Assembly (NCBI GenBank): GCA_016215305.1
Contig: JACRKI010000030.1
Coordinates: 1-6,709, forward strand
Length of the DNA: 6,709 bases
DNA from: Candidatus Woesearchaeota archaeon
GTDB taxonomy: Archaea; Nanobdellota; Nanobdellia; Woesearchaeales; DSVV01
Direction: 5' to 3'
The position numbers were made by a program, and so were the translations under genes. Under the pieces are notes generated by a model. That model saw nothing but the letters and a program-made list of their open reading frames with translations, was not told where the DNA came from and searched no databases. Positions 5,785-6,709 of the stretch are shown here, piece by piece (the first letter of the stretch is position 1; each line of letters begins with the position of its first letter).

Positions 5785-5785
5785 C

Positions 5786-6709
5786 ATGGACATACTCATT
5801 ATCAAACTCGGCGCATTGGGAGACGTCTTGCGAACAACCTTTGTTGCTCGCGGCTTCAAGGAAAAATATCCTTCCTGCACTATCACATGGTTGACCAAAG
5901 AGAATGCTTCTGAGATTCTTGCGAATAACTCATTTATTGATACTCTTCTTGTCTGGGGACAACGGCATTCTCTTCTTGCGCAGCATTTTGATCTTGTCCT
6001 GTCTTTAGATGATGAAGAAGAGGTCTGCGCATTTGCTTCTTCCCTCTCTTTTAACAAATTACAAGGAGCATTTCTTGAAGATGGCAAAAGAAGATACACT
6101 CCTGGCGTTGCTGCCTGGTTCGGAATGGGATTATTACGGCCAGAAGAACTCGGCGGCAAACAAGAAGCGGATCGCCTCAAAGCAGGAAACAGAAAAACAT
6201 TTCAGGAAATTTACGCAGGAATGCTTGCGATTGAAACTGTTTCCTCTTCACGTCCAGTTTTGAATTTAACTGTTGACGAGCTGCACTATGGCGAGCGTTT
6301 TCTTGATGCATCTCAAATTCCTTCTTCTCATACCATTATTGGAATTAATCCTGGCGCAGGCATCCGCTGGGTTCTCAAAATGCTTTCTGTTGAAAAAACT
6401 GCAGCAGTTTGCAATGCGCTTGCAGAACAACCAAACGTGACTATTTTGCTTCTCGGCGGTCTTGATGAACGAGACAGAAATTTGCAGATCAAACAGGTAT
6501 GCCCTGCATCCAATATTATTTTTGTCGAACCAACTGCGCACATCAAAGAATTTGCAAGCATCATTAATCTTTGTGACATCATGATTACCGCAGACTCTCT
6601 TGCACTTCACATTTCACATGCACTTGCAAAATACACGCTTGCTTTCTTTGGACCAACAAGTCCCTGGGAAATTTCCACGTTTAGCACAGGTCTTAATGTT
6701 TATCACGAA
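5786..6709 (+). CDS. Glycosyltransferase family 9 protein, GT9 enzyme 2, 3' partial
   Basis: Reading frame of 308 codons from the ATG at 5786, open to the last base of the window. It starts MDILIIKLGALGDVLRTT: D13 falls exactly where heptosyltransferase I has its catalytic Asp. NPGAGIRWVLK (188-198) matches the family's 'NPGAGKRWPSK' region, with K198 in place of the conserved lysine. LLLGGLDERD (221-230) and ITADSLALHISHAL (267-280) are the donor-domain signatures, with the usual DSG changed to DSL; FFGPTSPWE (287-295) follows. About 20-50 C-terminal residues are probably missing. An in-frame TAG at 5759 and no other start codon between fix the ATG at 5786. A moderate ribosome site AGGGATGA (5777-5784) precedes it, with a TATA box at 5714-5722. 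It is divergent from GT9 enzyme 1 and only weakly similar to it (shared family motifs), so the two likely add different sugars to one glycan. Confidence 0.88.
   Translation, partial: MDILIIKLGALGDVLRTTFVARGFKEKYPSCTITWLTKENASEILANNSFIDTLLVWGQRHSLLAQHFDLVLSLDDEEEVCAFASSLSFNKLQGAFLEDGKRRYTPGVAAWFGMGLLRPEELGGKQEADRLKAGNRKTFQEIYAGMLAIETVSSSRPVLNLTVDELHYGERFLDASQIPSSHTIIGINPGAGIRWVLKMLSVEKTAAVCNALAEQPNVTILLLGGLDERDRNLQIKQVCPASNIIFVEPTAHIKEFASIINLCDIMITADSLALHISHALAKYTLAFFGPTSPWEISTFSTGLNVYHE

Larger units (their letters stand above)
5456..5785. other. 330-base divergent intergenic region
   Basis: No convincing gene lies between the two divergent GT9 starts. It holds, left to right: the candidate TATA of GT9 enzyme 1, the minus-strand motif set (5502-5551), a very AT-rich core (about 5572-5616) inside copy A of the shared element, a second GGCGATT (5639), the plus-strand motif pair (5660-5692), the TATA of GT9 enzyme 2 (5714), the 9-bp inverted repeat (5748-5772) and the ribosome site. 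I saw no tRNA or other recognisable RNA gene. Confidence 0.6.

Noticed and set aside
5605..6180. 191-codon minus-strand open frame opposite GT9 enzyme 2
   Set aside because: It lies antisense to a clear GT9 coding region and is Ser/Arg-rich in the manner of an antisense shadow.

Overview
The window is AT-rich DNA. Its best-placed promoter candidates are archaeal-type TATA boxes rather than bacterial -35/-10 pairs. The gene content is surface-glycan synthesis: a polytopic GT-C type glycosyltransferase, two GT9 family glycosyltransferases, a SAM-dependent methyltransferase with an N-terminal Cys4 knuckle, and a sugar nucleotidyltransferase-like protein. I infer an archaeon, possibly of the DPANN type, but nothing here fixes the lineage.

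Layout. Bases 2-1984 (+) carry most of a GT-C membrane glycosyltransferase, whose reading frame stays open to the left window edge. After a 47-base convergent gap comes a minus-strand block, read right to left: GT9 enzyme 1 (5455-4367), a 271-base gap, then a tight run of three genes: an RHH plus nucleotidyltransferase-like fusion (4095-3328), the methyltransferase (3296-2388) and a small unknown protein (2388-2032) joined to it by a TAGTG stop/start overlap. A 330-base divergent intergenic region (5456-5785) separates this block from a second GT9 gene on the plus strand (5786 to beyond 6709), which is cut by the window edge.

The cluster probably builds and decorates a surface glycan. The GT9 enzymes would add sugars, the methyltransferase would modify one, and the GT-C protein would use a lipid-linked donor outside the membrane. 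The unusual member is the RHH fusion. A DNA-binding ribbon-helix-helix segment is joined to a nucleotidyltransferase fold that has lost its glycine-rich nucleotide-binding loop, so it looks more like a sugar-nucleotide-responsive regulator than an enzyme.

The intergenic DNA supports a regulatory story. A ~60-base element lies about 150 bases upstream of both the RHH fusion gene and GT9 enzyme 2. A GTTCGTG motif follows it at nearly the same distance in both places, and AAGTATG/CATACTT half-sites sit close to both start codons. The two divergent GT9 promoters also share a mirrored GTTCGTG...GGCGATTCA pair. Together these suggest a local regulon, possibly run by the RHH fusion. The sequence patterns are seen directly; the regulatory model is inference.
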